Shown here in pieces: positions 8,094 to 17,742 of a DNA stretch of 38,474 nucleotides. Numbering within the stretch: the first letter of the stretch is position 1; each line of letters starts with the position of its first letter. The notes under the pieces were generated by a model. The model had not been told where the DNA came from. It worked only from the letters and a program-made list of their open reading frames with translations, and searched no databases. This DNA is from Phoronis australis (lineage: Eukaryota; Phoronida; Phoronidae): assembly GCA_002633005.1 (NCBI GenBank), contig NMRA01000205.1:1-38474 (forward strand). The letters run 5' to 3'. Both the position numbers and the translations under genes were made by a program.

Positions 8094-9323
8094 ATGCATA
8101 AAGATGCGACAGCCAGTATACGCGGGCATATGGACGCCCAAGTATCTGCAATGGAGTCGGGAGCTATTATCGGAACCGTCTTAAGTTGCCTTGGTGGTCT
8201 GATGGCGACTTTCTGCGGGGTTGTCTACTGGAGAGAGAGCATTCGGAAGGAGTCACAGTTGCGGTAAGTTAAACAGTACAGTGCCTGGGTATCCTGCACG
8301 TGCACTTAGCTCAGTTTTGGTATAAGATTTATTTTTAGTAGCTTCTGCAGTCGGGTAATTGTGTCTATGAACAATTTTAATTGAAATTTCAACGTGCATT
8401 GATCCAGTCGACCAAGCTGTATAAGAGAGTACCAGCCGTTGCTAGAATGTAAATGTAATGTGTAATAGATCTGCATTACCTCACGCTACACAACCCAACA
8501 CTACGACATTTTTGGATCATAAAAGATATACTCTTTTATAATCAGGGGTTAGTTTGAGAACCAATTGTTATTGCAGGATTCTTTTATGGTTCGGGGTTAG
8601 TTTGAGAACCAGTTGCTATTGCAGTGTTCTTTTCCGATTCCGTCGCAGGAGCCAGATTGTCAAACACCAAGTATTTTACGAAATTGCTTGTATTAATGCT
8701 CACGTGTTTTTGGTTACAATACGTCCGAGTTTGATTGTTGCTGCTTTTTCCAAAATTACGTCAGTAAGACTAAGTTTCTGTCTTACAGGTATTATAGGTA
8801 TACAACTCTAAAGTCACTTTCATGAAACAGAACCCTGGTTCCTTGTATCGCGAAATTCTGTAGGCTGTACCAAATCGGCATTTTAAAAGACCTCTTCAAA
8901 TAAAAAATGTCTCGTAAAATTCTGGAGTATTTAAAGTAATAAATACGTTGGTAAACTTTTGCTTTCAGAATTGACGTCCTCACAGACGACAGTGCGCCAA
9001 TTAAAGAAAGGCCTCAAGACAGTCGTTTTGAAGACACAAATTGGCAATGTGACTCGAAGCCTCCAGCGGTAACTGTTTCAATTCTGTTACTAACAAACAT
9101 CGGTGCTTTAAAAGCTATCGAAATCGTCGTTCGTAAACGTAGAACAATGCCGGTAGTTTCCTTAGTGTGTTCCTAACCAATATAATGGGTCATGAGGTGC
9201 ACTCGTGTAAATATTCCAGGTCTGCATCAGTGGGAATCAGCCGTTGTAAAAACCAAGAGATTCCAACCCCTCTATGAACTTGACAAGAAGAAACAATCGG
9301 GTTCAGGCCTTGATACGCCGTAA
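8094..9323 (+). CDS. Three-exon gene for a 120-aa single-pass membrane protein, unknown function
   Basis: Model: 8094-8263, 8969-9068, 9231-9323. Exon 1 ends CG|GTAAGT. Exon 2 starts after TTTTGCTTTCAG and ends GCG|GTAACT. Exon 3 starts after CTGCATCAG. Lengths of 170, 100 and 93 nt give one open frame of 121 codons including stop. Residues 19-46 (about MESGAIIGTVLSCLGGLMATF...) form one hydrophobic segment followed by a basic RESIRKESQLR, so the N-terminus is probably outside or luminal and the C-terminus cytoplasmic. The tail is hydrophilic (DDSAPIKERPQD, then WESAVVKTKRFQPLYELDKK). The ATG at 8094 is the first in frame; an upstream TTG is not needed. An alternative acceptor at 9219/9220 would give a 99-aa form ending at 9249. 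The stop at 9321-9323 lies inside a dispersed repeat. No family was recognised. Confidence 0.6.
8545..8635 (+). repeat. Two-copy 48 bp tandem repeat in intron 1
   Basis: GGGGTTAGTTTGAGAACC occurs at 8545 and again at 8593, followed in both by AATTGTTATTGCAG or AGTTGCTATTGCAG. Period 48 bp, with a few substitutions. Confidence 0.75.
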
Positions 9324-9507
9324 AATGTAACAATTTCGTAAAATGTAACAATTGTTACATTTTATGTCATTGTTACATTTCATGTTCATAGGCCTCTCCT
9401 AAAATGTAACAAGTTGTTACATTTTATGAAATTGTTACAATTTACGTCGAATGCACATGCGAGAAATGCACCGTTATCACATTTTACGAAAGCGACGTCA
9501 TATTTCA
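9304..9507 (+). repeat. Dispersed AAAATGTAAC-rich repeat, copy 1
   Basis: This 200 bp block contains about eight GTAAAATGTAAC-type words in alternating orientation (first at 9320-9331 and 9338-9349, later GTTACATTTTA at 9354 and 9416, CTAAAATGTAAC at 9399, weaker ones at 9371, 9434 and 9474). A second inverted copy is at 29089-29243. Shared landmarks are AGGCCTTGATACGCCGTAAA at one end, CCTCTCCTAAAATGTAA in the middle and CACATGCGAGAAATG near the other end. The many inverted words would fold into several hairpins. It looks like a short non-autonomous element, but no clear target duplication is seen. Confidence 0.75.
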
Positions 9508-10106
9508 TCAGGAAATTTGTTGACACACTTGACGCCTTTTTTCTCAGATTGTGTGAATGAAATAGCGGAGTTGCAAAGCCGCCATATTGGAAATGAGTCT
9601 GAATGTTGTATTGTGGTTATGCCAGTAAACAAGTACGTCGGCAAGCGTGGGGGCGAACCGGCCACAGGGAGGTTATACGTGTTGTGTGTCTGGCTGCTAT
9701 AATACCAGTTAGCGAGATAAAGAATTTAGTTACTACCTGTTTCCCAAAGATCAAGAACTCGGTTAAAAATTGGTCAGACACATCGGTAGAGCTGGTAGCA
9801 AAGGCCGACTCAGTGAATTCTTTCCGACTTCGTAGCATAAAGTATGCAGCGCTCATTTTGAGGGCGGCAAGAAAACGTATCTTGGGAACTGAAAAACAAT
9901 ATTTCCCTTTAAAGAAACAGTAACAAATACTCCACGGCGGATGGAAGTGAAAAAAACTTGTTTTCGCTTTACCAGAACCAAGCCAACATGAACAATTGTG
10001 AGGATTATGCCTCTGCGCAATCACCTGTTCAGGGTCGACTCACTTAACGTACGCACGCTACGTGCATTGACGCGCTAAGATAAAGCGTGCAGAATATAAT
10101 TATTTA
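9508..10106. other. No supported gene
   Basis: Opposing open frames overlap at 9603-9923 (plus) and 9617-10024 (minus); neither has splice or domain support. GCCGCCATATTGG at 9579-9591 is a YY1-like word. The flank near 10024-10090 is rich in ACGT words. Confidence 0.35.
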
Positions 10107-10458
10107 CTTTCTACAAAATTGTGGTGCATTGCTACCAAAATTCGTTGTTAAATTACGATCATTTTTCAGAAAATTGTGCTGAAATCCCAGGGCGAAATCT
10201 CGCCGACAAATGCGTAGCTGCCGGTCTCGCAATCGTCGATAGGGCTTGAATTCTTGAATAAGAATGCAGCTTCGACTCAACAAATTACCTGAAATCCTCC
10301 TCAAGTTTTCCAAATAGCGTCTCTAAGATTTTTAAGTTCTTGTGGAGTCTGGATTAACTGCAGATTAAGTCCAAATCTGCGCTAGATTGTAGCCCGCAAC
10401 ACGAGAAAAATCTCTGGAGGAACACACACGTTGTTGTCACGTGACTTTTGTTTTGAAG
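10107..10458 (+). repeat. Left long inverted repeat of the foldback-like element
   Basis: Starts CTTTCTACAAAATTGTGG and ends near CACGTGACTTTTGTTTTGAAG. Shares TCGACTCAACAAATTACCTG and GAGAAAAATCTCTGGA with the right arm in reverse orientation. Confidence 0.8.
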
Positions 10459-10636
10459 TTTGTATAGACCCAATTCACGCCGACAGGAGGCGCGTTCCAA
10501 AACGAGGCTCGCTACGATAGCTCTGTTGGCTTATCGGCATAGTTGTATTCCTGATGCTTGAACGGCTTGAAAAAATACGGTCTCTCAACTGTCTGTTTTC
10601 TCTAAAAACGTTGAGATTCGAAGCGTTGGGTCGTTG

Positions 10637-11425
10637 CCATGCTATGAACATTCCCACTAAATAAGATTGGTTCTAACCCCAGTGGTTAAGGTAAACGGTG
10701 GGGTATAGAAAATTGAACTAGACCGTATTTATCCACCTTGGCTGAGTCGCGCTCGGCTCAAAGGGATGCCGCCAAGCTGCTCTAGTCATCGAGTCACGAG
10801 CGAGGATAATTGGCTTCGCTCATGCGGATAAGATCAGCTGATTACAGTCTAGCTAGTAGACTGTACTTTTTATGGAGAGAGTTTTAGGTAGTTTTTACTG
10901 TAATATTTGAAAAGAGTAGCGAAAACAAATATGAGTACAACTTTGAATTTTTCAAATCGGCCCAGGATAACAGATTTTGCAACACAGCAACACTCACTAT
11001 TACTTTCATTCGGCGCGCACTAATACAAAATTATAGGACCCAAGTTATTTAAATTTTGGAACACATGCATTGCAATATTCAAAATACGTTTATTATGAAT
11101 CTTACAAGCTGTAAAACGACGTTGTTAATTTCATTGTGTTCATTCATTGTCATTCAAATCGGCAATTTCCGAGATGTGATCTGCGGCGTGTGCGTATGTG
11201 TACAAAACACGTGATTGTTATGTTCCTGATGTACGAAAATTAAGAAGGCTTTAACATGCCGTTATTATTGACAGGGACACGATAAAACGAATTTGGATTT
11301 TGACTATAGTCTTGATACAGCCATTTGACTGACCACTGCGTCAGTGTCTCCGTTAAACCCAGAAATTTCACACAGCCCGGGTAGTTCATTTCGTCCCCAA
11401 CATGTAGATCGAGCCTTGGACAATA
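10637..11425 (+). repeat. Tandem unit A, 789 bp
   Basis: Begins CCATGCTATGAACATTCCCA and ends just before the same string at 11426. It matches unit B closely, with only scattered substitutions and a few short indels, so this duplication is much younger than the divergence of the inverted arms. Confidence 0.85.
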
Positions 11426-11446
11426 CCATGCTATGAACATTCCCAC
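11240..11446 (-). CDS. Short open frame in tandem unit A, unknown
   Basis: Minus-strand frame of 68 codons. The core shared with unit B starts at RLDLHVGDEMNYPGC (about 11413) and ends QNPNSFYRVPVNNNGMLKPS at the stop 11240-11242. The first codons come from the start of unit B across the tandem junction, so only the core is meaningful. No domain is recognised. It is either a real exon of the element or an accidental frame kept because the copies are young. Confidence 0.25.
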   Translation of the reverse strand: MGMFIAWYCPRLDLHVGDEMNYPGCVKFLGLTETLTQWSVKWLYQDYSQNPNSFYRVPVNNNGMLKPS

Positions 11447-12219
11447 TAAATAAAATTGGTTCTAACCCCGGTGTTTAAGGTAAACGGCGGGGTATGGAAA
11501 ATTGAAGTAGACCGTATTTATCCACCTTGGCTGAGACGCGCTCGGCTCATGGTCAAAGGGGTGCCGCCAAGCTGCTCTATTCATCGAGTCACGAGCGAGG
11601 ATAATTGACTTCGCTCATGCGGATATGATCAGCTGATTACAGTCTAGTCTAACAACTGTACTTTTTATGGAGAGAATTTTACGTAGTTTTTACTGTAATA
11701 TTTGAAAAGAGGAGCGAAAACAAATATGAGTACAACTTTGAATTTTTCAAATCGGCCCAGGATAAGAGATTTTGCAACACAGCAACACTCACGATTACTT
11801 TCATTCGGCGCGCACTAATACAAAAATATAGGACCCAAGTTATTTAGATTTTGGAACACATGCATTGCAATATTCAAAATACTTTTATTATGAATCTTAC
11901 AAGCTGTAAAACGACGTTGTTAATTTCATTGTGTTCATTCATTGTCATCCGTCAAATCGGCAATTTCCGAGATGTGATCTGCGGCGTGCGCGTATGTGTA
12001 CAAAACACGTGATTGTTATGTTCCTGAAGTACGAAAATTAAGAAGGCTTTAACATGCCGTTATTATTGACAGGGACACGATAAAACGAATTTGGATTTTG
12101 ACTATAGTCTTGATACAGCGATCTGACTGACCACTGCGTCAGTGTCTCCGTTAGACCCAGAAATTTCACACAGCCCGGGTAGTTCATTTCGTCCCCAACA
12201 TGTAGATCGAGCCTTGGAC
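11426..12219 (+). repeat. Tandem unit B, 794 bp
   Basis: Second copy of the unit, ending at GAGCCTTGGAC (12219), after which the match to unit A stops. Both copies keep the inverted words around TCATCGAGTCACGAGCGAGG and a terminal open frame on the minus strand. Confidence 0.85.
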
Positions 12220-12265
12220 TATTAATACTCCACGGCAGAGCTAACGACAGTCGGCCTGTGCACAC
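12038..12265 (-). CDS. Short open frame in tandem unit B, unknown
   Basis: Minus-strand frame of 75 codons with the same core as the unit A frame. Between the two cores I see two amino-acid changes (KW to RS near the middle, from AAATGG versus AGATCG) and one silent change in a leucine codon (TTA to CTA). The stop is at the same place. This is too little to judge selection. Its N-terminal part runs into the right spacer. Confidence 0.25.
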   Translation of the reverse strand: MCTGRLSLALPWSINSPRLDLHVGDEMNYPGCVKFLGLTETLTQWSVRSLYQDYSQNPNSFYRVPVNNNGMLKPS

Positions 12266-12431
12266 AAAATCTGTGAGTTAACCAGCACTCACCTTGCACG
12301 TTACAGCCGTTTAAGTGAAAAACAATCTAGTAAACGCCATTTTCTTGCATAATTATCCGCCTTTTGTAACAAAAAAGTCTATCGTCGATGACCCGCACAC
12401 GCACGCTCACTCACTCTCATACGCAGACGAC

Positions 12432-12767
12432 CTTCAAAACAAACGTCACGTGACAACAACATGTGCGTTCATCCAGAGATTTTTCTCTTGTTGTGGAGTA
12501 CGATGTAGCGCACATTTGGACTTAATCGGAATTAATCTGGACTCCACATGAACTTTAAAATTGTAAAACATCATGAAGATTTCAGGTAATTTGTTGAGTC
12601 GAAACTATATTTTTATTCAAGAGTACATCAAGTTTTCCTATTGACGATCGCGATTCAGCGACGCATCAGTCGGCAAGTTTTCGCCCTGTGATGAGCACAA
12701 TTTTTTGAAAAATTATCGTAATTTAACAACGGAAGTTGATAGCAATGCACCACAATTTTGTAGAAAG
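12432..12767 (-). repeat. Right long inverted repeat of the foldback-like element
   Basis: Reverse complement of the left arm with scattered substitutions and a few indels. Its outer tip is CCACAATTTTGTAGAAAG ending at 12767. Confidence 0.8.
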
Positions 12768-14228
12768 GCTGTCATAGGCTACAAATACGTCACCGAGCGT
12801 AAATTTGATGAATCCTAGCTTCCGATTTTATCAGTTTGGGAAACCGGGTTTCAAAGGCCGCAGGCTCACTACAATAAGCGTCCCCTCCCCGTGAAATGAA
12901 TTTTTCTAAGCGTTTGTTTGAGCCAATACAGTATACAGCATTCCACCAAGGCTAGGTGATGCAAGACATTATTCTTTGTTGCGTTATAGTAACTGGTCTT
13001 GGCTAATTATCATTTTATGGCCTGGTCATCCATTCAGCCCAAAGTAGTTCCAGAGGTGGCTTATCAGCCAATTATTCACGCATGCTGACTCACAATAGAA
13101 GCCTGATAAGAGTGAAGGTGGATAAATGCGGTGTTCCTACAATTTCTTGTTTTAGTGGATGTGTTCACGACATGGCCAAACGCCGCGTCGAAGGAAAATA
13201 TGTCCGTGTAAAATTTATAAATGTTTTCGAAAAGTTAGATCATATTTTGTCGCATCTCGGTTGCTAACATCATAGCCGGCAACGACCGGAAAATCTTCTG
13301 CCAGCCAGACTGTGTTTTCATGACTACAGTACGCATGGGTGGCGCAGCACTGAAAAAAGTGGGAGCTCAAGCCTCCTCAGCGCCCCTTGGTGCACCGCCT
13401 ATAGACCATGTGCGGCCTAGCNGCCCCCCCCCCCCCGAATAGTATGGTGCGCGCCCTCCATGCTACAGGTTGAAACATATGACGCATTTTTCTTTCCAAA
13501 AAGGACAGCGCCCTCAATCTCTCGATTTTGGAGCCGAATGTCGGCCCTATTTCCCTCTTAAAAATATAGAAAAGTCACGCGAAATTCATTACGGCGTTTT
13601 ACCGTTGCTCCCAACTTGTTTGACTCTAATTAACAACGAGATGGGAAGATGACCCTTGTCAAGCCAATATCTTACGCGACTGATTAACTCCATTCTAGCA
13701 TTTAAGGTTGGAGGGCCACCTCTCTATTGTTCGATAATTGCTCTAATCTCCAATAAAATGGTATCTATAGCCTAGATCAGTCCCCCACGAGGCCTAAAAA
13801 TTCCCCTCGACCATTGAAAAAGTCTCTCCGGAGAATCACCTGTAACCACACAGGTGACAATTTGAAAGAGCGCAAAATGCTACTTGAGACAGAGCCTATG
13901 AAAGCTTGCAACAGGGAGGGTGTGCTATTGATGGTGATCGCGAGGTACATTTCCCCTCACTCTCGGCGAAGAATGCCCTCTCAGAAGGCCCAAACACTTT
14001 TCCCTCGGATAAACGAAGCCCCTGAGGAAGCGTGATAATTATGCTTCTTATGTCCAGTTAACTGAAATTGAGCTCTAAAACGAGGTATATGCTTTGGACG
14101 AACGAATTAAGTGTTTTGATTTTAAAATTCAACTTGGTCCAGATTTGAATTCTAACACGAGAAATAGACGATAGAATTATTATTACCAAGAAAGCAGAAC
14201 TGGTGATCAAATAATTTTTATTTTCAAT
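12768..14228. other. Stretch without a supported gene; one N at 13422
   Basis: Contains a C13 run at 13424-13436 preceded by an unresolved base at 13422. An inverted pair of E-boxes, TCACCTGT at 13836-13843 and ACAGGTGA at 13850-13857, is present. Small open frames at 13082-13267 and 13814-14035 have no further support. Confidence 0.4.
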
Positions 14229-14283
14229 GGGGCTATTCGGAAAATCTACCATAACTAGAGGGCGTGCGTGTACTAGTGGTGAT
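14229..14283 (+). repeat. Left inverted end of the 3.5 kb element
   Basis: Pairs with 17689-17740 through GGGGCTATTCGGA and GTACTAGTGGTGAT. Confidence 0.65.
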
Positions 14284-16212
14284 AGATTAGCAGCCTCGAT
14301 TTCGCGAGCCCTTTAAATACATGGTGAAATGGCTTGCAGCCGTGCCAACTAAATCTGAGATTGCGTAAAAAGGGTGTTTCTATGAGAGGAAGTAAGCACG
14401 ACCTCATACAAAGGTAAGGTTTGTGATTATTTTAACGATTATTCCATGATTATTCTACCAATGCCTGTTAACTGAGGCGCTCGCCGATGTCGACTTCGCG
14501 GCAGTCAGTCGCCAGCCAGAGTCTGGTTAATCTTTGTATGTTGTGATATGTGATACGATACTTGACGTAGCAATCGGGGTTTTTTCGTACATCAAAGCAT
14601 TATTATTGTTTGGAATGATTTCTAAAAGTTTATCAGTGACAGTTACATCAATCAATGCTGAGTATTTATGCTGTCAACTCGATACAGCTTAATGAGTTAA
14701 GATTACAATCCAATCCCAATGGCAAAGGGTACGTGAGTGATAAATATCCATTGCATTAGACTAGTATTTGTTTACTCCCTATCATATGTCTTCTGGAAAT
14801 CTATTACACGTTGAAATGGAAATCTATCACGTCAGTTTTCGCGTAACCTTTGGTTTTTAGGTTTGAAGGCTTGTACCGTGCAGAGGAGATATGCATCGCT
14901 TCTGCATCGTCCCTGAACGGACAAAAATTGGTTTTTAGCATTTGACTGCAGATAACCAACAAGATCTTCCCATCCAGTGCAGATCTGTTGTCAAAGCCTA
15001 CTTTCAATATTGGAGACAACGAACAAAGCCTTTGAAAAGGAACAGCTATTTTTAAAGTCATTTTGTTAAATTACTTATTCAGGTCCTCTGAGGGGGGATT
15101 GGCATGGGGGGTTGTAATATTTGGTACAACTGAATGTGTGGAAATAACAGGTAATACATGTTTGGGGAAAAGAGCATGGTGAGGTAATTCTTAACCTTCA
15201 CGAAGTCCCTTCAAGTTGATTTCATGAAACTGTTTTGCTACTTGTATCAATTGTAAAACCACGAAAATATATTACATTTTCCGAATTCAAAATGACTGAA
15301 TAGTCTTAACTCATGCCTTGAAATGTTGCAAGTGGTTATAAATTCAAGTGACTGCCATTTTTGTGAAAATTGCATTTTTGATGGTGCCTTACGATTTGTA
15401 AATACTCTTAAACAACAGAAAGATTATCCATCATTTTTAAATGAATGACCCAAGTCTTCATATCTTCTATTAGAAGAAAAACGGTTCCCTCAACCTTAGG
15501 CTAGAAGTATGCTTGACAGACCCATGAACGTGTAATCTGAGTTTAAAATTGCTGAAAGTATCAAAATTAAAAAGGCTTGAAAATGGGTAACAAAGGTTTG
15601 AAGTTGTCTCAAAAAACTTGTATATTTTACAGACAAGTGATGCGTTTAAAGAATTGTTATGGCTAGGGATAAAAAATAAAGACACAGTTTTATGCAATAC
15701 TCATTATATACACCCTTGGTTTCTGAAAATAGTAATTATTTACTTTTATGTGAAACTGTAGACCAATCGCCATACATTTTTGAAAAACAGGGATAACATC
15801 ATTTTTGATCCAATCTGGAGTACTTAATTATTCATATTTCAATATTTGTTCCAGGTTCAGTGACGTTTTAAGGCCACTTCAAGCTGTATCATAGACAAGC
15901 TTTGTTACTCCGTACTCTTCCCACAGCACTGCCACACACCAGCAGTGCTGCATGGCACAATGTGCAAGTCAGTGGCCCTGGAGAAATGTGAATCGCAGTA
16001 CTAAGTTACCATAAGACAATGTGCCAGTGGACTGTCTGTGTATCCAGACGAACTATATCTGACTGCTACGCAAATAAGCCTTGTTGGTGAGGATGCCCTT
16101 TCATAGGCAATGAGTCATGTGTGGACAATAGCTTATTTCCTTTCTGGAAGAAACATGAGGGACTGAAGCTAAAGAAGACCTAGTCACACTCTGGTCTAGT
16201 TCAGAGTCTGTT
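14284..16212. other. Interior of the 3.5 kb element, no clear gene
   Basis: A possible small first exon on plus starts at the ATG near 14380 (MRGSKHDLIQ) and reaches a good donor CAAAG|GTAAGG near 14413, with TTTAAATA about 65 bp upstream; no acceptor was matched. A minus-strand frame at 14804-15061 (85 codons) has no recognised domain. The rest is A+T-rich sequence with no identified repeat. Confidence 0.3.
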
Positions 16213-16404
16213 TTGGGCTCAAAACGATTCAAGTCATATGCTGCTGTGTTTACCTTCAAGGGTCTAATTGTGGATGTTATTGAGGTTGAACGAGGTTACA
16301 TGAAAGAAAGCCACGTGTTGAAACTGGACCTTTTTTACAAGCGCTTGATGCGCTTCTATAGGCCATTGAAACTAGAACCCAGTGAAATGAAAGCCAAAAG
16401 CTGA
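16213..16404 (+). pseudogene. Protein-like fragment of unknown family inside the element
   Basis: The frame reads GSKRFKSYAAVFTFKGLIVD, then VIEVERGYMKESHVLKL, then FYKRLMRFYRPLKLEP, and stops at TGA. It has no credible ATG start and extends upstream into sequence with stops. The even amino-acid composition suggests a former coding exon, perhaps the last exon of an element protein. An AATAAA signal lies at about 16573. No domain recognised. Confidence 0.35.
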
Positions 16405-16663
16405 GTGACATTAAATTTTCCTTTCAGAAGAAAGGCTTTATACTATTGGTAAAAACTTTTCGATTTGGTACAGATTATGGGGAAATGACATTCAGTGACT
16501 GCATCGATTGTCTTATTGTATGTTTTCAATTGTAGCTAGCTGGATAAGAATCTGCTATGCACAAGATTCGAGAATAAACAATTATCAATGTATTTAAAAC
16601 AAATGGCAAACTGAAAAAGCACAGAAAGAAACAACATTGCGAGGGAGTCCATAATCAGGCATA

Positions 16664-17642
16664 TCAGGTGATGAATTTCTGAATTACATTCAATTCTCTC
16701 AGGTTATTGCTGAAGGATTGCTTTTCACTTTGTCCAACGGTGAAATAGATGGTCAGGCGGTTGGTTTCAGTTGTTTTTTCTCGCCTGTAACAGAATAGAA
16801 ATATTAGGAAATTGTAAAAGAAAAGACAAGACAAAACTACTTTTGTAAGGCAGAACATACTTGACATTTCATCTTCATGTTTATGTGTAGAAACTAATAA
16901 CCTTTGTACCCAAGTCTTATTTAATATCTGAATTAAAATATGTGAAACTGGCTAAAAGTGATTTAACAATATGTATTTTTCATGACACTTAAAATGTGCT
17001 TCTGATCTCAACAAGCAATTTTTTCCAATGCAATGTTAGGACATTTACTGAATTGAGGCTTATTCATGTTAATTTGATAACTGAGCTGGTGGTCCTGGGG
17101 GTGGGGTCCATGATAAAATAAGGAAACTCACTCATCTAGAGAATTTTATTGGAAACAGCATAGCTTTGAAGGGAAACTGCTGTGAAAAAGTCACTATTGA
17201 CTTCTGTGCATCACGTACCACACACCTCTTATTTTGGGAGCACTCCCACCCAGGACAATATGAATATGTGCTGCTAGCCTACCCGGCATCGGGTGAGTTT
17301 CCAAAAAGAAACACTTAGTTCCACTCAACAAACCTGTTATTCAGTGGGGTAACTGGTGGGTACAACATCACCGAACAATGTTGATAGAAACTGATTGCTA
17401 AAACTTACCAAGTAATGTTGTGTAGTCTCCGAATGCCGGGAACTGCATAGTCATAGAACACACACGGGGCTTCAGCATCCACACACTTTTTGTCAGTTAA
17501 TTGACCCTGTTGACCGCAATTGTCCACAAATATAGTAACCTTAGGTCTTTTGGGAATTTGTGGCCACCTGTCGAAGACTTGCACCACGGAAATTAGCAGT
17601 AATAAGGCTTAGCGCGACGACGTATTTTGATAAAAATTCCAT
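16664..17642 (-). CDS. Two-exon gene for a putative small secreted protein, signal region frameshifted
   Basis: Exon 1 runs 17642-17409, with donor CTTG|GTAAGTTTT. Exon 2 runs 16784-16664, after acceptor TTCTATTCTGTTACAG, and ends in TGA. The phase joins exactly (TG + G gives a Trp codon). The main frame reads DRWPQIPKRPKVTIFVDNC, then CVDAEAPCVFYDYAVPG, then ITW|REKTTETNRLTIYFTVG. Four cysteines lie in exon 1 and a hydrophobic ALLLLISVVQVF precedes the mature-looking part, which suggests a signal peptide and secretion. The only nearby ATG (17642) begins MEFLSKYVVALSLI in a frame one base off, so a 1-nt indel around 17590-17620 breaks the signal region. This may be a pseudogene, an assembly error or a missed 5' exon. 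An NRF1-type site lies 32 bp upstream of the ATG. Family unknown. Confidence 0.5.
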
Positions 17643-17673
17643 CTTTTACCAGTTGTTTACATGCAGATAGCCA

Positions 17674-17684
17674 CGCATGCGCAA
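17674..17684 (-). promoter_or_regulatory. NRF1-type site upstream of the minus-strand gene
   Basis: CGCATGCGCAA on plus, TTGCGCATGCG on minus, close to the NRF1 palindrome YGCGCAYGCGCR. It is 32-42 bp upstream of the ATG at 17642. Confidence 0.5.
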
Positions 17685-17688
17685 TTCA

Positions 17689-17740
17689 ATCACCACTAGT
17701 ACAGCAGCGACACCCCGAGGAGAATTCTCCGAATAGCCCC
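17689..17740 (-). repeat. Right inverted end of the 3.5 kb element
   Basis: Reverse-complement partner of 14229-14283. It lies 47 bp upstream of the start codon of the minus-strand two-exon gene. Confidence 0.65.
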
Positions 17741-17742
17741 AT

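Larger units (their letters stand above)
10107..12767. mobile_element. Foldback-like element with ~350 bp inverted ends and tandem core
   Basis: The ends are long inverted repeats (10107-10458 and 12432-12767) that pair over their whole length at roughly 80% identity by eye. Between them lie a spacer, two tandem copies of a 789 bp unit (10637-11425 and 11426-12219) and a second spacer. No transposase is visible and no target-site duplication could be found at either edge (ATTTA before 10107, GCTGT after 12767). Long inverted ends with repetitive interiors are known from foldback/TU-type elements, and a Polinton-derived or MITE-like origin is also possible. Total length is about 2.66 kb. Confidence 0.65.
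14229..17740. mobile_element. 3.5 kb element with GGGGCTATTCGGA inverted ends, AT on both flanks
   Basis: Left end GGGGCTATTCGGAAAAT at 14229; right end is the reverse complement of GGGGCTATTCGGAGAAT ending at 17740. A second inverted block, GTACTAGTGGTGAT, lies 41 bp inside on the left (14270-14283) and 38 bp inside on the right (17689-17702), so the ends match over 52-55 bp. AT directly flanks both ends (14227-14228, 17741-17742), consistent with a 2-bp duplication. From memory, ISL2EU-type Harbinger relatives have G-rich tips and 2-bp duplications, but this assignment is not proven. No DDE transposase can be read inside. It may be an old copy or two solo MITEs flanking host DNA. Confidence 0.5.

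Noticed and set aside
9617-10024. 135-codon minus-strand frame
   Set aside because: A plus-strand frame overlaps it, and neither has a domain, splice site or promoter.
12315-12551. Plus-strand frame within the right inverted arm
   Set aside because: The corresponding region of the left arm is not open, so the frame is accidental.
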